Positions 1 through 7,684 of a stretch of DNA of 64,000 bases are shown piece by piece. How positions within the stretch are numbered: the first letter of the stretch is position 1; each line of letters opens with the position of its first letter. The notes beneath the pieces are model-generated. The model was not told the DNA's origin, did not search any database, and was given only the letters and a program-made list of their open reading frames with translations. The stretch is from an uncultured Gammaproteobacteria bacterium (lineage in GTDB: Bacteria > Pseudomonadota > Gammaproteobacteria > HK1). A program made the position numbers and the translations under genes. The stretch is from assembly GCA_958295465.1 (NCBI GenBank), contig OY282353.1, positions 2,099,001 through 2,163,000 on the forward strand, written 5' to 3'.

Positions 1-729
1 AAGAGAAGGCTCCATGCCTCCGGCGGGCAGTGGATGATGGTAGGCAAGATACCAGCCGTGCTCACCGCCGCGCCTGTCGACCCAAAGTGGGCGGCCAAGG
101 CGGGGATGCGTGCCGTAGTATCGACGCAGGCTCTGCAGGATCATGGAATGCAGGGTCGGCTGCTCTTTCTCATCGAACTCCGCGGGCTCGCGATGGTCCA
201 GCAGCAGGAGGGGCTTGCCGGCAATCCGCAACGCAACAAGCCCCGTGTTTTCGTTGAATGCTCTCTTGAAGTCGTCGTCGTTGCTTACGAGGGCATCCGC
301 CCGCATTCCTATGGCGGACGCGAGAACCAGGGAATCCTGCAAGCTCAACATCGTCCCGGAAAATATCTCCAATGAGATACGGTGCACATCGGATGTGATT
401 TTCTCCACCGGAAACGGCGGTATCGAGTCCGTGCCGGATCTCACTCGGGCGTGTTCGATTGTCGCGAACTCCGGCAGGCGAATGCGAGATTGACGCCGGG
501 CCAGGTGCAGGAACCGGGAGGCTCCTCGAAGTTGGTCGTGCCGGTCCTGAAGAGTCTTTGCGATACGCGCCTTGATGGCCTCGTCGTAGAACACGTTCTC
601 CCAGAATTCGCCGGCCCTTCCGCTTTGTTCATCCAGCGACCCGCCGTTACGTTCCAGATCGATCACGACGCCGATGTCGATGGAAGCGTTGGTGTCCAGG
701 CAGAGGAGAGGTTTTCGTGGCGATGGCAT
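1..729 (-). CDS. PIN-domain protein, C-terminus cut by window edge
   Basis: The minus-strand frame is open from an ATG at 729 to base 1 (243 codons, no stop), so the 3' end lies outside the window. The N-terminus reads LLCLDTN (Asp12), the usual first acidic residue of PIN ribonucleases. A later segment, LQDSLVLASAI (Asp132) followed by SNDDDF (150-154), matches the second acidic cluster. The middle acidic residue could be Glu87 or Glu92. About 85 residues follow the PIN core and I do not recognise them. The protein is longer than a typical VapC (about 130 residues) and no antitoxin is visible beside it, so the toxin label is uncertain. PIN folds are metal-dependent RNases; the target here is unknown. 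Confidence 0.75.
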   Translation of the reverse strand, partial: MPSPRKPLLCLDTNASIDIGVVIDLERNGGSLDEQSGRAGEFWENVFYDEAIKARIAKTLQDRHDQLRGASRFLHLARRQSRIRLPEFATIEHARVRSGTDSIPPFPVEKITSDVHRISLEIFSGTMLSLQDSLVLASAIGMRADALVSNDDDFKRAFNENTGLVALRIAGKPLLLLDHREPAEFDEKEQPTLHSMILQSLRRYYGTHPRLGRPLWVDRRGGEHGWYLAYHHPLPAGGMEPSL

Positions 730-1033
730 CCCTGTCTTCTCCGTCGGGGTACGAGCACCCGCGCGGGCCGCCCGCCGTCCTTGCCTTCGTATCCGGCCAT
801 CTCCGACGACAGCGACGGAACGCCCGCCCCCGTCCGGCGCGTACACCCTTCTCTATCTTCAAGCAGGAGCGGGAGACGGCGGCCGGACCAAACCCTTCGT
901 GGTCCGCAAGGCCCGATCCGGAGCGGGTGGCAGGACTTGAACCTGCGGCCTCTGCCTTGTACCGGCGGCAAGCAGGAGCGGGAGACGACGACCGGACCGG
1001 ATCCTTGCCGGATCCGGCAAGGCTTGCTTCGGA
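730..1033. other. Intergenic stretch with tRNA-derived repeat
   Basis: No convincing gene is present. The right half is occupied by the duplicated tRNA 3' half and its flank (listed separately). The left part (about 740-850) is GC-rich and has no clear coding signal on either strand. Confidence 0.6.
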
Positions 1034-1072
1034 GCGGGTGGCAGGACTCGAACCTGCGACCTCTGCCTTGTA
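861..1072. repeat. Tandem ~110-bp duplication carrying a tRNA 3' half
   Basis: AAGCAGGAGCGGGAGACG starts at 861 and again at 970. GCGGGTGGCAGGACT starts at 923 and again at 1034. The repeat unit is therefore about 110 bp. It covers the tRNA 3' flank plus T-arm, 3' acceptor strand and 3' anticodon stem. Only the right copy continues into a full tRNA. The left copy keeps an intact T-stem but has no 5' half, so it is a tRNA pseudo-half. Such partial tRNA duplications can be left by integrating elements or by local duplication. Confidence 0.75.
1003..1022 (-). terminator. 20-bp palindrome just downstream of the tRNA
   Basis: CCTTGCCGGATCCGGCAAGG is a perfect palindrome beginning about 12 bases after the tRNA 3' end on the minus strand. 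It could form a strong hairpin, acting as a terminator or processing signal. No T-run follows, so classical intrinsic termination is not certain. Confidence 0.4.
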
Positions 1073-1105
1073 TTGGCAGCGCTCTGCCCCCTGAGCTACA
1101 CCCGC
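1034..1105 (-). tRNA. tRNA-Gly-like gene with aberrant anticodon loop
   Basis: The minus strand folds as a full 72-nt cloverleaf without the discriminator base. The acceptor pairs GCGGGTG with CACCCGC, the D-stem GCTC with GAGC, the anticodon stem CTGCC with GGCAG, and the T-stem GCAGG with CCTGC around TTCGAGT. The acceptor stem, the following TCC and the body resemble bacterial tRNA-Gly, whose loop normally reads TTGCCAA. Here the loop is AATACAA. The nominal anticodon is therefore UAC (valine), and the invariant U33 is replaced by A. CCA is not encoded (TCCG follows). A promoter-like TTGACA/TAGGCT pair lies upstream. It may be a decaying tRNA, an RNA with another role, or a misread loop. 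Confidence 0.6.
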
Positions 1106-1125
1106 AATTCGTTTTACGGGAAACG

Positions 1126-1153
1126 AGCCTACCTCGGCTTGTCCCCTTGTCAA
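1126..1153 (-). promoter_or_regulatory. Probable sigma-70 promoter of the tRNA-like gene
   Basis: On the minus strand TTGACA (1153-1148) is followed after 16 bases by TAGGCT (1131-1126). The tRNA 5' end lies 20 bases further on, which is normal spacing for a tRNA promoter and leader. The -35 box is a perfect consensus match. Confidence 0.55.
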
Positions 1154-1167
1154 GGGTCCGGGGCCGG

Positions 1168-2064
1168 TCAACCCGCGAGGACGTCGCTCACCCCGACCCC
1201 GTGCCAGCCCGCCTCGCGCCCGCTCCAGTAGGCCTGCTGGATCCGGCTCGTGACGATTCCGGCGTGGCCGTTGCCGATCGGCCTGCCGTTCACCCGGGTG
1301 ACCGGCATCACCCCGCCCGCGGTGGTGCTCGCGAACACCTCGCTCGCCCGCGCGATTTCATCAGGTCGGATTTTGCGCAACTCGAAGGGGATCCCCTCGC
1401 GCTCGCAGAGCTCGCGCACCGCGCGCCGCGTGATCCCTTCGAGGATGTTGTAGTCCGGGCTGGCGACGGCGCCCTCCCTGACGATGAAGACGTTGAAGCC
1501 GGGACCTTCGGTGAGGCATCCGTCGGCGCCGGTCAGGATGGCGTCGTCGCATCCGTGGTCGTATGCCTCGAAGCGGGCCTGCACGAGGTCGGCGCGGTTG
1601 TAGTTCTTGAAGCGCTGGTCGATCGCCTTCGACGACACGCGCTCGACGCCGCTCACGAAGAGGTCCGCACCGTGGCGGCACTTGTCCTCTCCCCATATCC
1701 ATACGTAGGGGATGGCGTAGACCACCACGCTCGGTATCAGGCTGCGCGGATCCGAGACCCCGGGAGCGGGCGCCCCGCGGGTGATCTGCATCTTCACGTA
1801 GGCGTTCGAGAGTCCGGCCCGATGGACGCACTCCGCGCAGATCCGCCGCATCTCCTCGAACGAACGGGGGTTCTCGAGGCGGAACCCCTCGCACGAGCGC
1901 CGGAATCGCTCCAGATGCTCGTCGAGCATGAAGAACCGTCCGTTCCAGGTGGACGTGACGTCGTACACGCTGTCGCCCCAGACGAACCCGGCGTCGAAGA
2001 TCGACATCGTGGCGTCTTCCGGGCGCATGTACTCGCCGTCGATGAAAACGATACCGTCGGACAT
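1168..2064 (-). CDS. Fold-class-IV PLP-dependent aminotransferase
   Basis: 298 residues, the usual length for the branched-chain/D-amino-acid aminotransferase superfamily. The PLP Schiff-base lysine is probably Lys153 in RFKNYNRADLV. TEGPGFNVFIV (Glu186) is the strongly conserved segment that contacts the pyridine nitrogen, and TTAGGVMPV near residue 260 matches the phosphate-binding turn. The DLVQARFEA and EGPGFN pattern is closer to the (R)-amine transaminase/D-amino-acid transaminase branch than to IlvE, so the substrate is not fixed. ATG start. The next gene upstream on the same strand is a crotonase about 330 bp away, and a shared pathway is only a guess. Confidence 0.85.
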   Translation of the reverse strand: MSDGIVFIDGEYMRPEDATMSIFDAGFVWGDSVYDVTSTWNGRFFMLDEHLERFRRSCEGFRLENPRSFEEMRRICAECVHRAGLSNAYVKMQITRGAPAPGVSDPRSLIPSVVVYAIPYVWIWGEDKCRHGADLFVSGVERVSSKAIDQRFKNYNRADLVQARFEAYDHGCDDAILTGADGCLTEGPGFNVFIVREGAVASPDYNILEGITRRAVRELCEREGIPFELRKIRPDEIARASEVFASTTAGGVMPVTRVNGRPIGNGHAGIVTSRIQQAYWSGREAGWHGVGVSDVLAG

Positions 2065-2396
2065 CGTCTACGTCTCCCGTGTGCGGCATGTGCGCGGGTC
2101 GAAGCAGGGTACGGTCGCCGGGAACGCGGGATTCCGTCCGTAGCGGACCGAAGGTCGATGCCCCCGGCCTGCGGGTTGACAGGCGGGCGGACGCCCGCGT
2201 CCACGGGAACGCGCCGTTCCCGGGACTCCGCCCCCTGGAACCTGCTCCCGGGATCCTGTGCCGTGTGGCCGCATGGCATTGCCCATGGACCGTGGAAGCC
2301 CCGGTTTCGGAGCGCCGTCCGTCGAGCCGGTGTGTCGTTCGCGGCGCCCGGTCCGTGGCATCGGCCACGTGCGCAGACTGTCGATCCGGGATCGGT
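2065..2396. other. Intergenic stretch with one dispersed-repeat copy
   Basis: No gene is seen. Positions about 2117-2207 carry a copy of the GC-rich dispersed element. The rest is GC-rich with no recognisable motif. Confidence 0.6.
2117..2207. repeat. Dispersed GC-rich element, copy 1
   Basis: The left end GGGAACGCGGGATTCCGTCC and the right end GCGGGCGGACGCCCGCGTCC are imperfect inverted repeats. The internal GGACCGAAGGTC is shared with the copies at 3366 and 55009. Noncoding here. Confidence 0.6.
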
Positions 2397-3188
2397 TCAC
2401 CGTCCCTTCCAGCGCGGCGGACGCTTCTCGGCGAAGGCGCGCGGGCCCTCGACGAGATCCTCAGACTCGTACATGTGCTGCGCGACGGGGAAGACCGAGT
2501 CGAGCGCACGTTCGAGCGGCATGCCCATGCCGAGGATCACCGCTTCCTTCGATGCCCGCACCGAGAGGGGCGCACCCTTGAGGATCTCGCCGGCCCATCG
2601 CCGGGCCGTCTCCATCAGCGCATCGCCGGCGACCACCTCGTTGACGAGCCCATGGGAATGCGCCTCGGCGGCGGAAAGCCGCTTGCCGGCGAGCAACACC
2701 GCCATCGCGGCGTGGTAGGGAATGTAGCGCGGCAGTCGGTGGGCGCCTCCGGCCGCCGCCATCAACCCCACCCGCGGCTCGGGCAGGCCGAACGTCGCGT
2801 GCTCGGCCGCGACGATGATGTCGCAGGCGAGCGCCAGCTCGAAGCCGCCGCCGAGTGCGAAGCCGTTCACCGCCGCGATGATCGGCTTGTAGCAGTCGGT
2901 GCGGCGGGTGAGCCCGCCGAAGCCGCCCCTCAGCCCGCGCCGCAGCTTGCGTACGTGCTCGGGACCGTGTTCGGCCTGGAACTTCAGGTCGTTGCCGGCG
3001 CAGAAAGCCCTGTCTCCCGCGCCGGTGAGGATCGCCACCCATTGCCCATCATCGTCCTGGAAGGCGTTGAACGCCCTCTCCATTTCCCGAACCGCGTAGG
3101 GATGCAGCGCGTTCAGCACCCGTGGGCGGTCGATGGTTACGGTGGTGACGTGATCGGACGTCGATACCTCGATGAATTCGTAGCTCAT
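2397..3188 (-). CDS. Enoyl-CoA hydratase/isomerase (crotonase) family protein
   Basis: 263 residues from ATG at 3188 (MSYEFIEV). This is the natural crotonase N-terminus, although the frame stays open upstream through repeat DNA. Both catalytic glutamates of true hydratases are present: Glu117 in ALGGGFELA and Glu137 in GLPEPRVGL. The oxyanion-hole segments CAGNDLK (about 63-69) and GGG (113-115) are also there. The family binds acyl-CoA thioesters and usually hydrates a trans-2-enoyl-CoA; carnitinyl-CoA dehydratase-like enzymes look similar. Without pathway neighbours the substrate cannot be assigned. Confidence 0.9.
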   Translation of the reverse strand: MSYEFIEVSTSDHVTTVTIDRPRVLNALHPYAVREMERAFNAFQDDDGQWVAILTGAGDRAFCAGNDLKFQAEHGPEHVRKLRRGLRGGFGGLTRRTDCYKPIIAAVNGFALGGGFELALACDIIVAAEHATFGLPEPRVGLMAAAGGAHRLPRYIPYHAAMAVLLAGKRLSAAEAHSHGLVNEVVAGDALMETARRWAGEILKGAPLSVRASKEAVILGMGMPLERALDSVFPVAQHMYESEDLVEGPRAFAEKRPPRWKGR

Positions 3189-3732
3189 GGAGCCTCTCTC
3201 CGTACTCTCCGCATTCTCTGCTGCTGGCGGTGTTCGTCTCCTGACTATCACCGCGAGAGCGCCGAGCGTCAACGCCGCGTGGCGGGTGGGCCGGGTAGTT
3301 TCCTCGTGGCCGACTTGCAGCCTGGATGCGGACAGGTCTGGTATGCGGGCATGGAAGGGGGCCGTTCCTGGGAACGCGGGCGCCCCACCCGCAACCGCAA
3401 CGGACCGGAGGTCCGGGGCCGAAGGCCCGCTGGACCCGGAGAACGCGTGCGTCCCGCCCGCATGGATTCGTTGCTGCCCTGCGTTCTCCTTGCGGGCGGG
3501 ATGCACACGTTCCCAGGACCCCGCATCCGCTTTCGGTATGCCGTCGCGATTGCCTGCATTCGGCTCCGATGTGCCGCCGCGACCGTACGCATCCGGCGTG
3601 CCGTCGCGGCCGTCGTTGCGGGCGGAGCGCCCGCGCTCCCAGGAGACACGCCGCTCCTTCATCGCCGGCCTGTCCGCATCCACCGCTACGAGCCGGTCAG
3701 CGTCGAATCCCGGATCCTGTGATGGCGGTAGC
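3189..3732. other. Noncoding stretch filled with dispersed GC-rich repeats
   Basis: The open frame that crosses this region upstream of the crotonase is low-complexity and matches the dispersed repeats rather than a protein domain. A repeat copy spans 3366-3518, with a further right-end copy near 3614-3645. No independent gene is supported. Confidence 0.65.
3366..3645. repeat. Dispersed GC-rich element, copies 2 and 3
   Basis: Copy 2 runs from CCTGGGAACGCGGGCG near 3368 to GATGCACACGTTCCCAGGA ending at 3518. Its left part (3369-3462) aligns over about 90 bp with the insertion inside aceE (55009-55099), including GGTCCGGGGCCGAAGGCCCG. Copy 3 (about 3614-3645) keeps only a right end, GCGCCCGCGCTCCCAGGAG. 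The element keeps reading frames open on both strands. Confidence 0.75.
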
Positions 3733-4047
3733 TCGGAGGATTCGGAATCGTGACCGAGCACCGCCCTTCCACTCATCAGATCGGCGTTGCGACGGATCTC
3801 CCGGACGAACGTTCCCAACGCCAGGAGTTGCCGATTCGTGAAGAGTTGCCGCCATGTGCCGAACCCGTAGCGCGGCAGGCCGGAAGCGCCGCGTGAGTTG
3901 GGCGACGGTCGATCCGGGCTGACAGGCTCGCCCGGAAGGCCGAACGGTATCTGCTTGTAGAGCCGGTCGAGTGCTTCCTCCGTCACGCACGCGGCTTCCA
4001 TCTCGACCTCGGTCGGCAGGCGGTATTCCTTCCCCTCCTGCCCGTCC
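3733..4047 (-). pseudogene. Fragment of a DUF1156-type DNA methylase
   Basis: One minus-strand frame reads YRLPTEVEMEAA, LYKQIPFGLPGEP, YGFGTWRQLFTNRQLLALG and TFVREIRRNADL. The order matches the central part of DUF1156-family adenine-specific methylases, where a phrase like 'FGDLFTPRQLLAL' is characteristic. Only about 90 residues survive, without catalytic motifs at either end, and the fragment runs straight into repeat DNA. The family often occurs in anti-phage gene clusters. Family assignment is from memory of the motif, not a search. Confidence 0.6.
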
Positions 4048-4049
4048 AC

Positions 4050-4635
4050 CACGATCGATGAGGTACTGGGTGAATATCGATCGGCCGATGAGCCCCTGGG
4101 CGTCCGGGCGGCTCATGTCCGCCTTCACGAGATCGCGTTCGAATTCGGCGAGATCGGACAGCAACTGCCGACCGACGCTGGTTTTCCGATCGACCTCGTT
4201 CGCCTGCGGCTCCTGCCAGAATCGTCCGGTCTCCATGGCAAGACGCCCGGCGAACGCGTCGAGTTCCTCCAACTCGCTCTCGATCCTTTCAAAGGTTCGC
4301 AGCCGGTGTTCGGCGGCGTTCCCGGTCTGCCGAGGCCGGCCAAAGCCGTTGTAGAGCTCGATCTTCTCCGGCGAAACCACCCACAGCAGCGGCGCGAAAC
4401 CCTGATTCCAGATCTCCCGATGCCATCCGGCGATCTGCTGAGCGGGCGGAGCTTCCGGTTCGGACTTGAAGTAGACGGTGAGTGCCGAATCGCCTTTCCA
4501 CAGGGCATCCGGGCGGAAGCTGCGGGCTCGGCCCCCGACATGCGCGTCGTTGCCTATACGCACGCCGTGGGCCGGTTGGCCATCGGCCAGATAGCCGGTG
4601 GCTTCAAGTACCTCGTACAGTAATTGGCCAGTCAT
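4050..4635 (-). pseudogene. N-terminal fragment of an N6-adenine methylase/RM-type protein
   Basis: From ATG at 4635 (MTGQLLYEVLEATGYL) the frame reads about 190 sensible residues. They include LWVVSPEKIELYNGFGRP and end in LIGRSIFTQYLIDRG, a segment typical of large N-6 methylases and type IIG or type I-like restriction-modification proteins just before the methylase core. After about 4050 this frame turns into nonsense (to a stop at 3697), while another frame carries the DUF1156 fragment. The two scraps look joined by a deletion. The ATG overlaps the stop of the preceding remnant (ATGA), so it was once part of an operon. Confidence 0.6.
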
Positions 4636-4800
4636 CGATACCGACTCCCGGGAGGCGGGTATGACTCAAGGATTTTCACATCGTGCTTTTCATGTGCATA
4701 TACCTCCTCGCCCTCATCCCCGTACTGCGCCGCATGGATCGTCAGCTTGGTCGCATCCCTGATCTGCTCCAACGCTGGCCGGCAGTGCCGGGGTTGCGGC
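4632..4800 (-). pseudogene. C-terminal remnant of an unrecognised operon partner
   Basis: Between the ATPase-like gene and the methylase fragment, the minus strand encodes about 55 residues with no start codon, including LEQIRDATKLTIHAAQYG and EEVYAHEKHDVKILESYPPP. It stops at TGA 4634-4632, overlapping the next ATG by ATGA. The clean coding character and coupled stop suggest the tail of a lost gene. I do not recognise the family. Confidence 0.4.
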
Positions 4801-4811
4801 TGCACCACGTC

Positions 4812-6365
4812 TCACGCCGCGCGCTCCACCTCGAACGCCACCAGGTTGCGGGCATCCTTGCTGAACTCCACGGCAATCAGGTGGATCGGCTGCCTCAGGT
4901 GCCGGTACTTGTCCGCGTAGCGCCTCTCCTTCAACTGCGACATGGCTGCCCCCTCGGGCTCCAGTTCCACTACCTTGAACTCGAAGAGATACACGTTGGC
5001 GTTGAAGCGCACCGCCATGTCCAGACGGCCCTGGCTCGTGCTGTCCTCCACCGTCACGTCCAGGCCCAGCCCCGCGAAGTAGGAGTAGAACACGCTCGCG
5101 TAGTAGCCCTCGAAGCGCGCGATGTCGTTGTTGGTATACCACTGGTGGGGGATGCTGGCGTAGAAAGCGTGGAACAGCGTCTTCAGGCCCGCGAAGTCGT
5201 TGGCTTCGAGCAATTCGTAGAGCCGGATGCTGTTGGCCATCTGGCGCGTCGAATCCCCGGCCAGATGGCGCGACAGGCTGTCGTTGAGGCTCTGGCGCAC
5301 TTCCTGGTTCGGATAGCCGAGCCGGTACACCGTCCGGCCGCCGAGGCGCTTGTGGTCCCGGATCGTGAGGTAGCCGGTCTGGAACAGCAGTGCCTCGGTC
5401 GCCATGTCGTCCACGTCGAAGGTGGAGAGCAGGGCGTCGGTGCCGGCCATCCCCTCCAGTGCAAAGGAGCCCACCCCGCGCTTGACCAGCGTGTCGATCA
5501 GGAACGTCGGCGTGCCGGTCTCGAACCAGTGGGCGGCGAACTTGCGGCTGCGGAAGAGCAACAGGATGTCGAAGGGGTTGTAGACCTTCTCCCCGCCCAG
5601 CCAGCCGTAGCCGTTGTACCAGCGGCGGATCTCGTCGCGGTCCAGCCCCGGAAGCTCCGGCGCGAACACCGTGTCCAGGTCCGCGTCGGTGTAGCCGCAG
5701 ATGGCCGAACAGCCGGGGTCCAGGGTGATGTCGGTGAGGTTGTTGAGGCCGGAGAACAGGCTGACCTTGGAGAACTTGCTGACCCCGGTGATGAACGTGA
5801 ACCGGACGTGGGCATCGCTGTCCTTGACCACCGAGTAGAGGCCGCGCAGAAAGTCCCGGTTCGCCCGGGCGACCTCCGGTACGGTGAGTGCATCCAGGAT
5901 CGGCTTGTCGTACTCGTCCACCAGAACCACCACCCGCTGCCCGGTCTGACGGTGCAGTGCTTCCAGAAAACAGGCGAAGCGTTCCGGCGCGGTGGTGTAT
6001 TCGCAGACCACCCCCGTCCGGCGCTCAACGGCGTCCAACTGCGCCATCAGGTTCCGGTGCAGGTAGCCCGGCTCCTTGAAGTTGCCGTAGCCGAAGCTGA
6101 GCCGCAGCACGGGGTAACGCACCGACCAGTCCCGGCGTCCGTGGATGGCCAGCCCCTCGAACAGCGCCTCGCTGCCCTCGAAGAACTCCTTCAGCGTGTC
6201 CAGGAACAGGCTCTTGCCGAAGCGCCGCGGGCGGGACAGGAAGTAGTGGGCGCCTTCCTCGACCAGCCGCTCGACGTAGGCGGTCTTGTCGACGTAGTAG
6301 CAGCCCTCCTCGCGGATGGTGCGGAAGGTCTGGATTCCGATGGGCAGCTTGCGCTTGGGATTCAT
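4812..6365 (-). CDS. AAA-ATPase-like protein with C-terminal PD-(D/E)XK nuclease domain
   Basis: 517 residues starting MNPKRKLPIGIQTF, the standard opening of the AAA-ATPase-like/DUF1703 family. A degenerate P-loop, SRPRRFGKS, lies at 44-52 and a Walker B-like VVVLVDEYDKP near 146-154 (Asp150, Glu151). The C-terminal nuclease-type motif is RLDMAV (Asp449) followed by YLFEFK (Glu462, Lys464), the D-ExK arrangement of PDDEXK folds. The gene looks full length and undamaged. Homologues are often multicopy in gut and symbiont genomes and their function is poorly known; a selfish or defence role is usually suspected. Partners are not obvious here. Confidence 0.88.
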   Translation of the reverse strand: MNPKRKLPIGIQTFRTIREEGCYYVDKTAYVERLVEEGAHYFLSRPRRFGKSLFLDTLKEFFEGSEALFEGLAIHGRRDWSVRYPVLRLSFGYGNFKEPGYLHRNLMAQLDAVERRTGVVCEYTTAPERFACFLEALHRQTGQRVVVLVDEYDKPILDALTVPEVARANRDFLRGLYSVVKDSDAHVRFTFITGVSKFSKVSLFSGLNNLTDITLDPGCSAICGYTDADLDTVFAPELPGLDRDEIRRWYNGYGWLGGEKVYNPFDILLLFRSRKFAAHWFETGTPTFLIDTLVKRGVGSFALEGMAGTDALLSTFDVDDMATEALLFQTGYLTIRDHKRLGGRTVYRLGYPNQEVRQSLNDSLSRHLAGDSTRQMANSIRLYELLEANDFAGLKTLFHAFYASIPHQWYTNNDIARFEGYYASVFYSYFAGLGLDVTVEDSTSQGRLDMAVRFNANVYLFEFKVVELEPEGAAMSQLKERRYADKYRHLRQPIHLIAVEFSKDARNLVAFEVERAA

Positions 6366-6547
6366 GAGGGCAGCTTAGCGCACCAGCGTCGATCCCGGGC
6401 GTAAAGGCACGGGCTCCGGCCAAGGGCGAACGCCGGCCACCGGCGAGCTCATGCGAGCCGCAGGCGGTACGGTGGCGCTCCGGCCACACGGTGTCACCGT
6501 CGCCCTTCGCATCGTCGCCGGATCGCTACGGTTCCGGCCATGCGTTC

Positions 6548-6553
6548 TATACT
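6548..6553 (+). promoter_or_regulatory. Possible -10 box close to the ATPase start
   Basis: TATACT ends 6 bases before the ATG at 6560. If used, the transcript would be nearly leaderless. No clear -35 box is visible. Confidence 0.3.
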
Positions 6554-6559
6554 CGCGCC

Positions 6560-7684
6560 ATGACGATGCCCGAGCCCCTGGGTCCTTTCCGAGCCGGCCC
6601 CGGCGGGTTGCCGCCCTACCTGGCCGGGCGGGAATCCGTGCAAGCCGCCTGCCGGGCGTTCGTGGCCGAAGTGCGGCGCGGGCGTCCGCCTCCGCGCGAG
6701 ATCGTGCTCTACGGACCACGCGGCAACGGCAAGACGGCGCTGCTCGTCTGGCTCGAGAAGGAAGCCGCTACGGACTCCGGGCTGGACGTGATCCGCCTCA
6801 CGCCCGCGGCGATTCGCACCGAAACGATGCTCGTCGAACGCCTGCTTCCGGTGTCGTGGCGGCAACGCCTCGCGCCGGAAAGGATCTCCGTCTACGGAAT
6901 CACCTGGCGGCCGGGCGAGAACCGCGCGCCACCGCTGGACGTTGCGCTGGCCGCTCGCGCGGAAAAGAAACCGCTGGTACTGGTGCTGGACGAAGCCCAT
7001 ACCCTCGACGCAGGGGTCGGTGGCGCGTTGTTGAACGCCAGCCAGCAAGTGGGAAGGGAGCTGCCCTTCCTGCTGGTTCTGGCCGGCACGCCGGATCTCC
7101 AGTCCCGTCTGGGCGCCATGAACGTCACGTTCTGGAACCGGGCCGAGCGCCATCCCATCGGCCGCCTGGACCCCCGGGCGGCAGCGGCGGCGCTGCAAAA
7201 GCCGCTCGAACGCGAGGGTATCGGCATCGACGAGGACGCGGTGGCGCACATGGGCAGCGACAGCCACGGCTATCCGTACTTCGTGCAGTTGTGGGGCGAG
7301 GCGGTGTGGCGGCAGGTCTGCACGCCGGCGCCGGAGGCGCAACGGCGCATCACCCGGGCCGTGGTGGATGCCGCACAGACCGCCTTCGACCGGCGCAGGA
7401 ACGGCTACTACCTGGAACGCTACGACGAGTTGATGGACCTGGAGTTGCTCCCGGTGGCGCGGGCGGTGGCGGACGCTTTCGAGGCTCGGAGCCTGCTCGA
7501 CGATGCGCAACTGACGGCGGCGGTCCGGCGGGGGTTGGGGGAAGCGTGCAGCCCGGAACGGGTTGCGCAGACGAGGACGGCGCTACGCCACCTGGGCTAC
7601 GTCTGGCGGCCCGATACGGAGCCGAAATGGGAAGCGGGGATCCCCAGCCTCATGGATTACGTGCAAGCGTACGTCTCCGTTTGA
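6560..7684 (+). CDS. Stand-alone P-loop ATPase (ATP-binding protein)
   Basis: 374 residues from ATG 6560 (MTMPEPLGPF). An earlier ATG at 6491 would add a Ser/Arg-rich stretch unlike a protein start, so the later one is preferred. Walker A is GPRGNGKT (52-59) and Walker B LVLVLDEAH (139-147). The layout 'PPYLAGRE', P-loop and DEAH resembles AAA/STAND-type ATPases that act with an unknown effector. The C-terminal third contains no recognised domain. No operon partner follows: 7685-8103 is noncoding. The cellular role is unknown. Confidence 0.82.
   Translation: MTMPEPLGPFRAGPGGLPPYLAGRESVQAACRAFVAEVRRGRPPPREIVLYGPRGNGKTALLVWLEKEAATDSGLDVIRLTPAAIRTETMLVERLLPVSWRQRLAPERISVYGITWRPGENRAPPLDVALAARAEKKPLVLVLDEAHTLDAGVGGALLNASQQVGRELPFLLVLAGTPDLQSRLGAMNVTFWNRAERHPIGRLDPRAAAAALQKPLEREGIGIDEDAVAHMGSDSHGYPYFVQLWGEAVWRQVCTPAPEAQRRITRAVVDAAQTAFDRRRNGYYLERYDELMDLELLPVARAVADAFEARSLLDDAQLTAAVRRGLGEACSPERVAQTRTALRHLGYVWRPDTEPKWEAGIPSLMDYVQAYVSV

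Noticed and set aside
382..2718. 778-codon plus-strand open frame
   Set aside because: It runs antisense through the PIN gene, tRNA, aminotransferase and crotonase. It is an artefact of high GC content.
3189..4052. Upstream extension of the crotonase reading frame to 551 codons
   Set aside because: The extension consists of dispersed repeat DNA and a DUF1156 scrap. The crotonase fold starts at MSYEFIEV (3188).
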